Below, one piece after another: positions 1 to 13,643 of a stretch of 64,000 bases of DNA; position 1 is the stretch's first letter, and every line of letters starts with the position of its first letter. The notes beneath the pieces are model-generated. The model made no database searches. It saw only the letters and a program-made list of their open reading frames with translations, and had not been told where the DNA came from. Source of the stretch: Hymenopellis radicata. Taxonomy: Eukaryota; Basidiomycota; Agaricomycetes; Agaricales; Physalacriaceae. The stretch spans positions 62,001-126,000 of the forward strand of contig JADNRX010000095.1 of assembly GCA_015501595.1 (NCBI GenBank), given 5' to 3'. The translations under genes and the position numbers were made by a program.

Positions 1-2533
1 CAGGGTAAGGTACAAACCATAGGCAACAGCGTAGGCGAAAATCTCAGCAAGATCCCAACTGTCTGGTGTCATCGAGGGGAGCACGCGGTCAACAGACAAG
101 GTCATGATGGTACCGTCGTTAAGGAGGGCGATAATCAGAACCATGAACGGAGGGAAGTCGAATTGGTAGGCGAAAGCAAGGATGGCGAAGCAGACGACAA
201 TACGAATAGTGACAGCGCAGGCGTAGATGGAGTAGTTCCTCATACGTTGGAAGATGATACGAGAACCACGAATGGCGTGGACGATGGTAGAGAGACCGGG
301 CTCAGTCAAGACGATGTCGGCGGCACCACGGGCAGCATCAGTAGCACCCTCGACGGCAATACCGACGTTGGCACGAGACAAGGCGGGAGCGTCGTTGGCA
401 CCATCACCAGTCATGGCGCACAAGTGACCCAAACCCTGCAGACGCTTGACGATCTCGTACTTGTGCTCGGGGAAGACACCAGCAAAGCCATCGGCATCCA
501 TGATCATCTCGTCCAAAGAGCGGTGCTTGGAACCGGGAGCAGGTCCGTCCTTGAGAACTTTGGCGGGGTACATGTGGTCACCAAGACCAAGACGACGACC
601 AGTTTCCTTTGCGATGGCGAGCTGATCACCGGTAACCATCTTGACCTTGACACCAAGAGCCATAGCGTCGTCGATAGTCTGCTTGGTGTCCTCACGGGGG
701 GATCGAAGATGGCAAGCAGACCAATAAGCTCAAAGCCGTTACCCTCAGCCTCGAAATCATCGCCGTCAACCTCTTCGTAAGCGACGGCGAGAGCACGGAG
801 ACCACGGGTGGCGTACTCCTCGACATCAGCCTCCAACTTGTTCTCGAGTTCCTCGGTCTTGTTACGGGTGCAGAGCTCAATGATGATACCAGTCATACCC
901 TTGGTGACGCGCTTGAGTTTGCCAGTGGCTTCCTCACGGTAGGTGATTTCCGTGCGCTTGTCAACAGGGTTGAAGGGCTTGAAGTCGAGGAGTTTGATAC
1001 CGGCACGGGCGCGGGCAGTGTCTCCGATGGCCTGAACAACGGACATGTCGATGGCATCCTGATTCTCGGTACGGGAAGCGTAGGCAGCGAGGAGGATGAC
1101 GTCGTCGGGGGAGAAGGAAGAGTAGGTGCGAATAGTGTCCTTGTCAATGGTAAGCTTATTGGTGGTAAGAGTACCGGTCTTGTCAGAGCACAAGATGGTG
1201 ACACCGGCCAACTCCTCGATAGCAGTGATACGAGTGACGATAGCCTTGTGTTTAGCGAGCTGCTGAGCACCGACAGCGAGAGTGACGGAAAGGACAGTAG
1301 GCATAGCAATGGGGATACCACCGATCAAAAGGACGAGGATGTTATCAAGACCACGACGGTAGGTGTAGTGGAACTTGGGGTACAAGATAACGATCTCGAG
1401 GAAGACGAAGAGACCAATGGCGATCAAGCAGAAAGACCCGATTTGAGCCAAAATCTTCTGCAAATGACCGGTGGTGTCGTCGTCCTGGCCGACGAGGGAG
1501 GCGGCACGACCGAAGAAAGTGTTGGCACCGGTAGAGATGACAACACCCTCCGCTTCACCCTGCTTGCAAGTGGAGCCACTGAAAATGATTATGAGCAATC
1601 GACACGATCACGGGAACGAGAGAAAACTTACGAGAAACACTGGTCTCCGCTCTTCTTGGATTGAGGCAGGGATTCACCCGTCAAAGCGGCCTGGTCGATA
1701 GACACGTTGATGGCCTCAGTGAGACGGCAATCGGCGGGTACAATGTCACCAATTTTGAAAGACACCATATCACCGGGAACGAGTTCGGAAGATTCGATTT
1801 CAGACCAGGTGCCAGCACGCTTGACCTTTGCTTTGGGTGCAAGGGAGTCCATGAGGGCCTTGACGGCATTACCAGCGTTACGCTCCTCGTAGAAACCAAT
1901 GGCAGAGTTGATGAAGAGCAGGAGGACAATGCCGACGAAATCTTGCCAGTCAGGAGCGCGACCTTCACCGTTGGAAAGGGCGATAGCGACAAGGGCGGCA
2001 GCTTCCATGACCCAGGAGAGAGGGTTCCACATGAACGAGAGGAACTAGACAGGAGATAAGAAAGAATTCTTGGCACTGCGGATGTACAGGAGGCATACCT
2101 GAAGGATGGCGTTCTGTTCCTCGGATTCCAACTTGTTGGGGCCGAACAATTCGAGACGACGCTGGGCCTCCTCAGCGGAGAGACCATTGTCGTCGCACTG
2201 GAGAAGCTTGAAGACATCGTCGATTACGATGGTCTCCAGGTCGACCTTTTCCTTATCATACAAGTCTTCCGCCTTGAGCTCAATCTGAGAGGCATCAGTA
2301 GGAAGTTAAAGATGGAAAAAAGGCACATTACCGTTGACATGTCCACATTGGCATCTGTTGACGACGACAGGTAAGCAAAAAATTTTGGAGCAGGATGTGG
2401 ACGACGACGTACGAGTAGCTTTTTCTTCTTCATGACCAAAGTCCTTGTACTCTCTCTTCCTCTTTTCAGGTTCCGCAGGAGGGGTGCTGGGCGACGCAGC
2501 GGGAATATCGCCAGGTTCCTTTTCAGAGGCCAT
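1..2533 (-). CDS. PMA1: Plasma-membrane H+-ATPase, 3' end beyond window
   Basis: P-type (P3A) proton pump that exports H+ at the plasma membrane using ATP and energises nutrient uptake. The ATG is at 2533, followed by a charged, weakly conserved N-terminus. Several introns cut the first 500 bp of the gene. Visible marks are the LTGES segment near 1670, the phosphorylation motif DKTGTLT near 1171-1190, MVTGDQ near 640 and GDGANDAP near 390-410, all in the family order. Membrane segments lie on both sides of the catalytic loop. The frame breaks after AIFDPP at a run of six G (696-701 on the plus strand); the rest of the family sequence continues one frame over, so one base seems to be missing. 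The gene is essential in fungi that have been tested, so an assembly error is the more likely cause. The C-terminal membrane helices and regulatory tail lie outside the window. Confidence 0.95.
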
Positions 2534-5443
2534 TTGATAGGGAAGAGCCGGGGATGGGATGAGATGGGAGGGAGTCCGGGGATAAGCCCTTCAAGGACGA
2601 CGCAGACGACGACGACGGGAAGGTAGTGAGCACAACTCGACGACGGTGATGGAGGGAGGAAGAGAATGCTGGCGACTCGAGTTATGTTGCCTTTTATTTC
2701 ACCCGATTCAAACGATCAAACCGCAACACGCACAAACACCATCCCGCCACATCCGGCAGTTCCAGAAAGTGTTATTTTTACAAAATAATATTCCAAAAGA
2801 TGTGGCACCCCCTCTGGCATCGCCTGTCTACCCCCCTCGCTCACGATCTACCAGTTCATACATCCAGCTTGCAGAGCCCACTCTAACACCGGACACCGTG
2901 CGGCATCGGAACCGGCATTATCGTCACTGACTTATTCCAGAATTTGCATCCTTCCGGTTACCCGACCTGTAGTCATTTCTATTCCGAGCTATACATCTCC
3001 CCATCCTCATCCTTGGTTTTTGCATCATCTGCGGCCATTTCGCTAGAACATCCCACTAGTACCCCTACCCGTCTCATTATGGCTGTTCGACGTCGTCTGA
3101 TTCCGTGCTGATTCCCATGAATACCATTCGTACCCTTCTCCGTGGAACTGAGACATCTGATCAATCTATCCACCTCCCTATATACCATTGGTGCGCGACA
3201 TTCATCGAGAGCTTCTTTTCTTGGCCCTGTACAACGCGAATCCTCCAAGCTTCACGCGCTTCACTTTTTCCAAGAAAGGCTTACTTGGCTGCTCCCGTAT
3301 ACTTGACTCACCTTGAACAAACTTCCATAACACGCGCCAACTCATCTCCTAGTACCCGGGGGTGTATGTATTACTGAGACTCCACTTGACATTCTTCCGA
3401 GGCCGAGGATATCCAGCACACGACCCTCGATTTATCGTTCGCTTCGGAACGGTTCGTGTCCGTCGTCGCAGCCGCCGTAGCCGTCGTTGACGACTGGCCA
3501 ATATCCCGCACCCGTACCTGAGCAACTCGTGTATACAACTAATCATTCTTGATGACCATCAGCGTCGGACGGTCGGACGGACAGGTTGAAACCTCTTGCG
3601 TTGACATCATTCCCAACTGCCCCTCCCCCATTGGCCCCGGGTCATCCTTCAGCTTTCCATGGACCATGCTGCGTCATCTCCACGTCGCCTTTCAAATGGC
3701 GCACTCTGTTACTGTAATACGGTATCTTTGGCGAGCGAACGGAAGCATGTGTCCTTTCGTCTCGGACGGCCTTCACAATACCATGCGGAACACATTTCAC
3801 CCTCTTCCGGGCGGCAACAGTATAAATTCTGACACCCTCGCCGTTCGCTACATCTTGGACCAAACTTGAGGATACTCGACATCTAACATACGCGTTACCT
3901 GTAGCCCTAGGTAAACAAAGTACTATTCACTTTTCTCTATAATTAGGACCCGGCTCTTCCTTTGACGCCACCACGTCCCACCGCTGCTAGGGACGATACG
4001 ACGACAGGAGTTCCGTCCTTTTTTGAACGCCGTTATCGCCTGTTTGTCCGCACATCACTATAATGAGGTCACAGATCGGTTTGGATGGGAAGTTTGGGGA
4101 TCCTTGGCTGTGGGGCTCCATCCCGCGTGCCGCGTGCGCCACCTCTCGAGTGTGGATCGCCTTCAAATGAATAATATCCGTTTCTTGAGGAAGATCCAAA
4201 ACGACGATTGCTGGAAATCGGCTCTATCAGCCGAACGCCAACCAGGGTGAAGATAAAAATAGGGACTATTTGACGCGTGTTGTCGTTCATGCTCAATGTG
4301 GCAATTGTGACACTCTCTAATCGGGCTATCAACTTTGGACGCGTTTACTTCCCTGGAGATGCTGATTCGAATGAAAAGGAACGAAATGATTTATCAGTCT
4401 TGGGTACGTCCAATCTGCCATGGAGAGTTCTACAAGACTCAGTCTACCTACACGAACATGGAGAAGGCCGTCTCGCATTAGACTTGGACTGCCTGATGAG
4501 CAGAGGCCCTGTTTCCTCCAGGATTCCTCAGGCCTTGAGCCTCTGAGTGTCAATGATCGTTCTACTCATTCTGATGCAGCGAGTTCACCCTACGCGGAGG
4601 CAATAAAACGACCTCGTTCACGCGACGAGCAACGCGCATCACAAATCACATTTCGGTCACCTCGGACAGTACCGTTACGTGCAACAAATAGCTATAATAC
4701 CTCCAGCCTCATTTCTTCCCAACCATCATCACCATTTCGCTATCACAACAAGAGAAGGAATGATTGTCTCACTCGCGCCACAGCCAAGACCATCTACTAT
4801 AGTTGACTGCGCTCGTAATTTACCGTGCGAGCAACGACGGCGGGCTTTGCTCTCGATCGCCCGAAGGAGCTTACCCAGAGCTTACCCTCTCATTGTGAGC
4901 TACAAAGAACTCCATCACGTTGGAACAGTCGGTGAACGCGCTGCTGCGCATATGGAGATTCTCGATATCACGATGTGCACATCAAGGAGTTCCGGTAAAT
5001 TTCGGTACGTCGCACGCGGCCAGCACCAATGCGCCAGGCGCCTTACTGTTCATCGCGCTGTTGCAGGAGGTTTTGATACTGCGCGCCGGTGATGACAACC
5101 TCCTTGACTTATTGCCATCATGTTGACTATCAGACTAATATTTGATACTACTATCCTTTAACCTTAGGTCTATGCATAAGGTCATGTCCACTCCGTCGTT
5201 TCAACATTGCTGTCCTCCGCATGCCAGCCTCATTGAACGCTCCCTTATCGTGTCAACGGAACGCTGAGTCCTCGATATAAATTGTGTTACCCGGAGGGAG
5301 TTTCGCCATTCATTCCAAAGATACTCTGATCACTTTTGCTATTAATGCGAGGTAATCAGGTATGACCCGTCCGACAGATCTGGGCGGAGTAATCACTCGG
5401 AAGTAACATACATTCAATGTACTCTGTAGATCATCTATCTACT
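2534..5443. other. Long intergenic region upstream of PMA1
   Basis: This 2.9-kb stretch lies between the PMA1 start and the NMD3 stop. Short open frames occur on both strands, but none shows splice-compatible extension, a known domain or coding-like composition. TATA-like sequences are visible near 3831 and 5275. It presumably includes the PMA1 promoter, but I recognise no specific regulatory site. Confidence 0.5.
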
Positions 5444-7360
5444 CTACACCTCCTGCTCCACCTCGTCCTCGCGCAGGTTCATCTCGTCAAAGTCCTCTAA
5501 CAGCTCGTCAAGCTTTATCTCGGGGAAATCGGCTTCCTCCTCCTCCTGGGCAGGTGCAGGTGCCTCATCGACGTCCATGGAGTACTGGTTCTGCTTCTTG
5601 CCCTTGGCCTTTGCGGGCTTATCGACCTGCATGGCAGGAGCGTTATCGGCAGCCTTGTACAGATTGACCGCGCCGCGCATCTCCTCGTCTTCTTCGATCT
5701 CCCTCAGGAACAGCTCGTAATCCTCCTCAACCTTCTTCTGGTCGCGTCCACCCATGCGACCCACAACACCCCGCCCGCCACCAGTCTCACCCTCTTCGCC
5801 AGCCTCCTTGCCGATACTCCGCAGCTTCCAGTTCCTGGTGCGGTTTTTCTTCCGGCGGTTGGGATACGTCTTCTTCACCAGGATGATGTCAGGTATCCGA
5901 TCGGATTTGAGTTGGGCGAATTCGTCTGAATTGTAGTTGGCGTTGGTAAGGAAGAAGCCGAGAACGGTGTCGCCAGGCTGGAGGATGCCGCCAAGGTGGG
6001 TGCGAGTATGGAAGATCTGGTTGGTGAGTCCTTGACTCTCGTAGTCCATCATACCGTCGTCTTCCTCATGCTTGCCGGAGCGGAATGCGCCTGCTAGCGC
6101 GACCTGGGCGTCGGCGAGTACGTATTTGCCTCGGGAACGACCGTCGGGTTCAAGGTCAAGAACAGTGAACTCGACGAGGTCGGAGACCGTGGCCAAGGAA
6201 TCGAATGGCGTTCGCCAATATGCGGGTGACGAGATCTCGCACGCTTGGAGAGTCGTCGGGTCGAGCAGTTGCAAGGAATTCCCGACACGAGCGCATATGG
6301 TAAGTGGGTTAATGTTGCTTAGCTGTCGTGCCATCTTGAGCGGAATGCAGACAAGGTCATCCTTGCATATCGGAATGATTTCGACCGAGTACGTATATTT
6401 GAAGTTGGCGGTATTAGTGTGCGTGTCCGACGACAGTAGTTGCTCCGATGCTTTTGAGCTATATTGAAGACTTGTCAGCGGCGTCGTTGATTCCAAGCAG
6501 GCAGAAGTTTACATACCGGATGGGCACGACACTGCCAAGGAACTCGACCATTTTGAGTGCATGACTGCGCTGGGAATAGAAGAAGTCTAGTCCATCACGA
6601 ACTTCCTTGACGGATATCGTGTCCTTTTGAGCACCATGCTTCAAAATGAGCTGTTCCAAGAACAGGAACGTCCGTTTGTGGGACACTTTTTGTCGGACCT
6701 GAACAAGTGCTTTCCAGGTATTTTTGGCAGCGAGCTTGGCGCAATCAGGACATTGACCGTGTTGTACAAGATATTCTATCTCGAAGGTTTGTTCCAGGAT
6801 CGTGTTGGTGAGAACCTAGTAGCGATTAGTGCGGATTTAGAGAAACGTAGACGGACATACCTCTTTCTGTATTGTCATTGACACGCGTAAACGTTTAGAA
6901 TGTGGCTCGGTCCAGATGAAATGAGCGTCCGTCAAGCGGACTTTGTTGAGACCCTTCAGTTTTTTCAGACATATCGCTAAAAGTTCTGCTGATTCCGGGC
7001 GAGCGAGAACCCAAGACTGGGGTGGTGATAAAAATCGTTCGCAGTTCCGACAAAATGATACGGATGCTGAGCAACATATGCATGAGTTCGATTTGCCATC
7101 CAATGGCAAAAATCAATCGCACCTTGTTTGGGTATGCCTTCCGTTATGTCTACACTACCTGAAATAATCAGGCAAGCAATCTCTTATAGTGCAGATGCCA
7201 CATACGTATTCCGTAGGCATGCGACACACAGGTTAGCAGTGTTTGGAACGATTGGGGTTCCTATCCGAGTTGAGTAATACTATTCATGAGTTTTGTTCAC
7301 GATTTTACCACAATCAGCACAGAGAACCCGATGAACTGCAGGCGCAGGGATGAATTCCAT
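5444..7360 (-). CDS. NMD3: 60S ribosomal export protein NMD3
   Basis: Adaptor that binds the pre-60S subunit and hands it to exportin Crm1 for passage through the nuclear pore. The start ATG at 7360 opens a 52-nt exon (7309-7360). Exons 7206-7260 and 7123-7154 follow, with introns of 48 and 51 nt. Joined, they give the N-terminal zinc-binding pairs CADC and CVAC, then VDITEGIPKQ, FCRNCER and the conserved block FIWTEPHSKRL. The middle carries the family's ISVKEVRDGLDFFYSQR block. The long last exon (up to about 6460) has the basic NRRKKNRTRNWKL segment and an acidic tail with DELLEDFDEMNL, resembling the nuclear export signal region of the family. The expected length of about 520 residues fits NMD3. 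No frame break was seen in the parts I traced. Confidence 0.95.
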
Positions 7361-7546
7361 CCTTCAAGACGGATATCGCAAGTTGGATGGATGAGGGGAG
7401 AGAGAAAGATGCACAGATGAGTAAGTGTCCGGATCCGATGACAAAAAATATCTTCCACGTGGTTATCTCGCTGATTAGATTATTCTGGGCCTTAGATTAG
7501 ATGACGCGACGACACGTCTTCAACACTCTCTCGACCATTTACTGCA

Positions 7547-10500
7547 ATGCGGAAACTGGCGGTACTGGCGTTTGTCCCAGTGCTCTACGCGAGCCCGCCG
7601 GTCAAGGTTTCCCTCAGGACATCATGGGGCGCGCCGCCCACGCTGGTGGAAATAATGTGTGTCGCTGAAAAAAAGTACAGACGGAGGCATACTGACCAAG
7701 TCCACTAGTGAAACTGTGGCGTTGGAAAACCGGACGCATTTTTCCCCTTTGTGGACCGAGTAACACACCCCGATACGAACGCCCTGTCTCCTGCACTAAC
7801 CGCTGAGGCTCTGCATCAACTCGGGCTCGAGACAGCGGTCGCCAGCGGTCTTCTCCCGGAACCAGGGGCCCTGAATGTCGTGGAAATGAATCTTGCGATG
7901 CATGCTGCGACCCCGAAGATTGAGGCCTTCTATCAACATTACGCGAGCCAGGCCGGAGACAAGGCCATGGTCTGCGGCGGTGGATCCTGGGTTGATTGGT
8001 ACGGGACAGTAGCCTGTGATGTTGAGACTCTGGTCCAGCTGGCTGGTAAGGAGACAATAGATTCCCAGGAAGGCATACCGTGAGTGAGATGGCATGCGCA
8101 ACGTTCTTCGCTTAACTCAATACTTGTCGACAGCACTCCTTTCGTTCGACCCAACATCTTCTCATTCGATCACGTCTACCCCTCCTCCGACAAACCTCCT
8201 TCTCGAACCGCGGTTTTTTATGCGTCACTCCATTCTGAACATTTCAGGGAGCTTCACTCGTACCTGCTGACCCATGCTTCCTCGGGAGCTCTTGAATACG
8301 TCTTTCGCCACATCCCCCCTGGTCAGGTCAGGTCCAAGAACTATCTTACTGGATATGGCGTCGCGTTGGACCTCAAGAAGATGGATTATCTTGCCGTAGA
8401 TGACAGAAATACAAATAATGGTGGTAAGTTCATGACCTGTGACTCTTGACGCGACCTAACTCGCGGCAGGTGAATATGTCTCGACTGAGGACGCCGTAAA
8501 GAAAGTTGATATCGTAGCGTCACTCATTGACGCTCATCCTGAAGCAACATCTTCTGCGGACACACTGACCGAAGAGGAGATTCTTAGCATCGGCCTCAAA
8601 GCTAGCCAGATCATCGCGGAAGCAGATGAGCCCTTAGACGCCCTTCAACAACTTTCCCAGAATTTCCCTAAATATGCTACTGCCCTCGGTCGACGCGTCG
8701 TTGTCAACGACAGTGTTACCGAAGAGATTCACAACAACCAACTCAAAGTCCAAGGTGGAATCAACGCGTTGTGGTTGAACGGCGCGCCCATTGCAGAGAA
8801 GGATGTCACCCCACTTGGACTGCTCAGAATGTTGAAGAAGGAGAGAGCTATCTCGACTTCCCTGACTGCTTTGGGTCTTTCACGCGCAGAGGCGATGGAG
8901 TTGTTAACGAGCCCCATCATAGCTGCAGCACAAGGGGACAGGAAGGGTCTGGATGGTCTAGTGGATGCGAGTGATAGACCCGAAGGCGGGGAAGTTATAA
9001 CGTGGTGGAATGACTTCGACACGGATAGCAGGTAGGTGCTCCGCAGGGCGTCATATGTTTATTGAACCCTTTTTGTAGATACGCTCGTTGGAATCCGTCA
9101 CTATCTACGGTAAGAGGGTTCTCACTTGACTTGTCATTGCTGACCGTCTCCTAGCTTTTGCGACCAGTGTATCCCGGTCAATTCCACAATGTCAAGCTCA
9201 ATCTTTTCAATGTCGTGCTCCTGCTAGACTTGTCACAACCTAATGCGCTAGCCTTTGTTAGTGGTGCTGTTAAGAACATCATCGATCGGAATTTCCCCTT
9301 CCGATTCGGAGTTGTTCCCAGTCTGGAAACGGAAGATGGCAAGTCTTGTCATGGTCACCACTGCGTGTCAGTACTCACATGAAGGACAGGCGCCAAGATG
9401 GCCAGATTGTTCTACTTCCTGCTGGAAAACTTTGGTCGCAAAAAGACGATGATCTTCCTGAGAAACGTGAGGCTGAGATTCGTTCCTTCACACTGCATGC
9501 TCATCGAGTTTTCCAGCTATCACAAGCGGATGCTCAACCCCGTGATACTGTAGACTGGAAATCTGTTCGTGCAACGTTTGAAGCTTTCTTGGACGAAGAG
9601 GACTCCGAGATAGAGGATGAGGTCTTCGACTTCGTTATAGGTGGAGAACTTGCTCAGGCCAAAGCGGAGGGTATCAAAGCTTACACTGAGAGGCTCTCTG
9701 CCACTATGTCGTCGTCGCCGGAGGGACACTGTTTCATCAATGGCAAGCACTACGATATGAACGAAGTACGTCTCTTCTTCTTCAAGTCGAGAGACTCCTG
9801 ACCATATCTTTGTAGAACTTCTTGAGAGCGATGCAAAACGAAGTTGCTCAACAACTCCAGCACTTGCAAGAGCAGGTATGGTGCTTCGCTGGTCGGATAC
9901 TCGATTTCTGACTGATCGTGCCGTAGATATACGAAGGCGCACTAACTGACGATGACGCGAAATCGATCGCCACGTATTTCTACGATCTGCCAACTACGCA
10001 AAAGAAGAGAAATCGTTATATCATCCCTTCCAGCACCATTGGCGGGCTCACAATATACAGCCTTCCCGCTGTGTTTGCTACCTCCGGATTCGACCCCAGT
10101 CCAGGCGCATTTGTTTATCCGCGTGAGCGCTATCTGCTATGCCTTTGCAAGCATCTAACGTGTTCCTCTTCATAGCTGAGGGTGAAACTCCCATAAGCAT
10201 GTTTGTCGTTGCCGACTTTGATACCGAGGGCGGACTCAAGTTGCTCAAGGGCGCATTGGAATCGATTGTCAGTTTTTACTTGATTCTCATGCCATGAATC
10301 TCGCCTTATCGCCTACATCTAGGACTCTGAATCTAAAAGCCGAGTGACGTTCATTCACAATCCCGAGGACTTGAGGCTTGAGCTGACTGTGAAAGAAACG
10401 CCTGTCTCTTGGTTAGTCACACATCTGGCATCGCAAGGGCTCATATCGAAGTCGTCACCCACTCAGCTCATGAGTGCACTGGGAATGGAGTCACCTACCT

Positions 10501-13500
10501 CCCAGCCTGGCTCACAAGCGCCCATTTCTGCAGAAGGCTCTTTCCAGACGCTCGCAGGGGAAGCCAAGTACGACCAGGACCGTGTGGCGAGATACCTTAG
10601 AGCTTTCCGTCTTCTTCTCAAAGAGCTACAAATTGCACCTGGCTCCCAAGCAGTGATCGTAAATGGACGCGTGAGTGATTCACGCACTTCCATGACGTTG
10701 ATGTTGATTGGTTCTTAGGTTCTAGGTCCATTTGATAACGACTTTGGCTCGGGCGATTTCAAGGCTTTGGAATATTATGAACTCAGTCGAAGAGTGGAAG
10801 CAGTTAACACCGCTATCCTGGACATTGCTCCGGCACTTAGCTCGCTGGATAGGTAGACGACGCCATGATTTACATTCATGCGGTTGCTAATAACTTTTTA
10901 AACAGGGCCTCGTTAGCGCAACTGGTGTCCTATGCTTCCTCGGTGATTTCTTCAATACAGCTTCCGGATCCAAGCGAGGCGGGTCTATTTGACAGTCCTC
11001 AGCGACCGCGTTCGAGAAATTACGCTATATTGGACAAAGAATATACGTAGGTGCCTCCCGCGCAGTGAATGTACTACCTTTCTAACGACGGATGTAGAGG
11101 ATTCCATTTTGGCGATAACACGACAGCGTTGTATCAGATTTCTGCTGTCATCGATCCTGTCAGTGAAACGGCCCAGCGTTGGTCTAGTCTTCTCAAGGTA
11201 AGGTCATCTCTACGAAGAATACTAATGTACTGACGAAGAGAAGTGGATCTCAACTATCCCGGACACGTATGTCGAGGTTCGCTTGAACCCTGGTGCAGCC
11301 TCAGAGGTAGGACGATACTCTTTGAGACTGTCGTCGTTGTTTATCCTGTGAATTGCAGATACAGTTGAAACGGTTTTTCCGATATAACCTTCGGCCAACA
11401 CTACTCTTCGACGAGAATGGGTACGTCTTCTTGCACTTGTATTTGCTGCACATGTCGAACTCTATCTCAGCGATGAAATACCGGCGGAAGCTTCATTTGA
11501 AGACTTGCCTGTAGAGCCAATATACACGCTGGCCATGGAAGTCCCCTCATCATGGCTGGTACGCCCGAGAGTGTCTTCTTACGACTTGGACAACATCCAG
11601 CTCGGCCAAGTCTCTTCGGAAGACGCTAGCGTGGATGCAATATTTGAGTTGGACTACATCGTTGTTGAGGGTCATGCTCGAGATAGCGCCACAAACGCGC
11701 CTCCACGAGGTCTTCAGATTCATCTCTTGAATCCCGACAACACCACTCTCGATGATACTCTCGTCGTCGCTAACCTCGGCTACTTCCAGTTCAAGACGAC
11801 CCCTGGTGTCTTCAGACTGGACATACGAGAAGGACAAGGACGTGATATCTTCACGGTGGAGAGCGTCGGAAATGAAGGATGGAACAGCCCGACGGTCGAA
11901 GCTGTTGGCAACGATATCACCGTCACGAGCTTTGAAGGGTTGACGATATATCCTCGGTTCAAGCGAGTCCCGGGGATGGAAGGGGCCGACGTCCTTGATC
12001 CTAGATATGAAGGAAAGTCGGGCTCGAAAGGATTTTTGACTGAAGTCATGTCGAAGTACGTGTGCTATTTTTTTTTGATTGGTATCGTGCGGCTGATGAA
12101 TCGTCAGGCTGAAGTCGCTGTTTGGAGTTGCTGAAACAGCCGTCGCTGCTCCGAAGACACAGGCGGACATTAACATCTTCACCGTCGCGTCGGGATTGTT
12201 GTATGAGGTAATTTGGTGCGCCGAACTCTGTTGGACTCCTTTACTCATACCGCTCATCCAGCGCTTTGCGTCCATCATGATTCTCAGCGTCATGCGCAAT
12301 ACGAAATCGACCGTCAAGTTCTGGTTCATCGAAAACTTCTTGTCGCCTTCGTTCTTGGTGAGTCGTGTCTCTCCTTCCAGCGATATACGTGTTCAACTGC
12401 CTTTAAGGAATTTATACCTCACCTCGCTGAAGCATACGGGTTCCAATATGAATTGGTAACGTACAAATGGCCGTCGTGGCTTCGTGCACAGAAGGAGAAG
12501 CAGCGCATTATTTGGGCGTACAAGATTCTCTTCTTGGATGTGCTCTTCCCTATGGACCTGAAGAAGGTCATTTTCGTCGATGCGGACCAGATTGTCCGGG
12601 CGGACCTGCAGGAACTTATTGACTTGGATCTGCATGGGGCGCCTTACGGATACACGCCGATGGGAGACGATAATACTGATATGGAGGGTTTCCGGTTCTG
12701 GAAGACGGGTTATTGGAAGGATTTCTTGAAAGGTCGGCCGTATCACATCAGGTAAGGGATATGTCTGTTTCCGGTATGCCTGGTCTGATGTCGTGGATGG
12801 CTAGTGCCTTGTACGTTGTGGATCTTGTTCGCTTCCGACAAGTAAGTCGTCACATACTTTCTTCGTGACTGCAAGCTGACCGCCGTCAATCAAGGGTGCT
12901 GCTGGTGTAAGTGTTGTGAGTATTTTGGTGACAAGCTGCTCAAAGCTTGTTGTAGGACATACTTCGTGGACAATATCAGGCACTGTCGGCGGATCCCAAT
13001 TCACTTGCTAACCTTGATCAAGGTTCGTTATGAATGTGATCCATCTCGAGACTACAACTGAGCTATGTTTTTTTCATAGACTTGCCAAACAATCTTCAGC
13101 GCGAGGTTCCTATAGTAAGTTTGTCTGTTGGAGGAACGTTCTCGAACTGAACTGTTTCTAGTACTCATTACACGAGGATTGGCTTTGGGTGAGAGGATTC
13201 ATCATCGTTATGTAGCCTGTCTGACTGGTTCATCCTGACAGTGTGAAACATGGTGTACGTTTCCCGCCTGATGCAGTCGTTCTACTCATCCATCTCCTCC
13301 TATCCTACAGGCAGCAAAGATAGACTACACAAAGCGAAGACTATAGATCTCTGCCAGAACCCGTTAACAGTGCGTCTCGACTTTTTTTTTACATGGCTGT
13401 TCGTGAATTGACGATCCTCGACAGAAAGAGCCCAAGTTATCGCGGGCACGGCAGATCCCAGAGTGGGAAGAATATGATACGGAGATCTCCAAGTTTACGA

Positions 13501-13643
13501 GGAAGCTGGCGGATGAGGGGCTCATAACGTCGCAGATTGCGGCTGTGGATACTAATGTACTTGCTGGCGCGGCGCAGTCCCCGCCGGCTGTAGTAGAAGC
13601 AGAGATCAAGGAGGAGGAGGAGGGTATCAAAGACGAACTGTAA
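7547..13643 (+). CDS. UGGT: UDP-glucose:glycoprotein glucosyltransferase (UGGT)
   Basis: ER-lumenal folding sensor that puts glucose back on N-glycans of misfolded glycoproteins, so that they re-enter the calnexin cycle. ATG at 7547 begins a hydrophobic signal peptide of about 16 residues (MRKLAVLAF...), followed by [17 protein letters not shown], typical of the family. The long middle holds the thioredoxin-like and beta-sandwich regions, split by many short introns. The C-terminal GT24 catalytic domain starts near 12120 ([13 protein letters not shown]), has the metal-binding DAD motif in [13 protein letters not shown] near 12575, then QDLPNNLQ and HEDWLWCETWC near 13200. The protein ends in KDEL at 13629-13640, an ER retrieval signal. 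Early in exon 2 the frame breaks between 7709 and 7751, where one base appears to be missing; the rest of the gene reads well through its introns. Confidence 0.92.

Noticed and set aside
163..780. 205-codon plus-strand open frame opposite PMA1
   Set aside because: It is the complement of a strongly conserved PMA1 coding region; repetitive Thr/Gly/Asp composition is a mirror effect.
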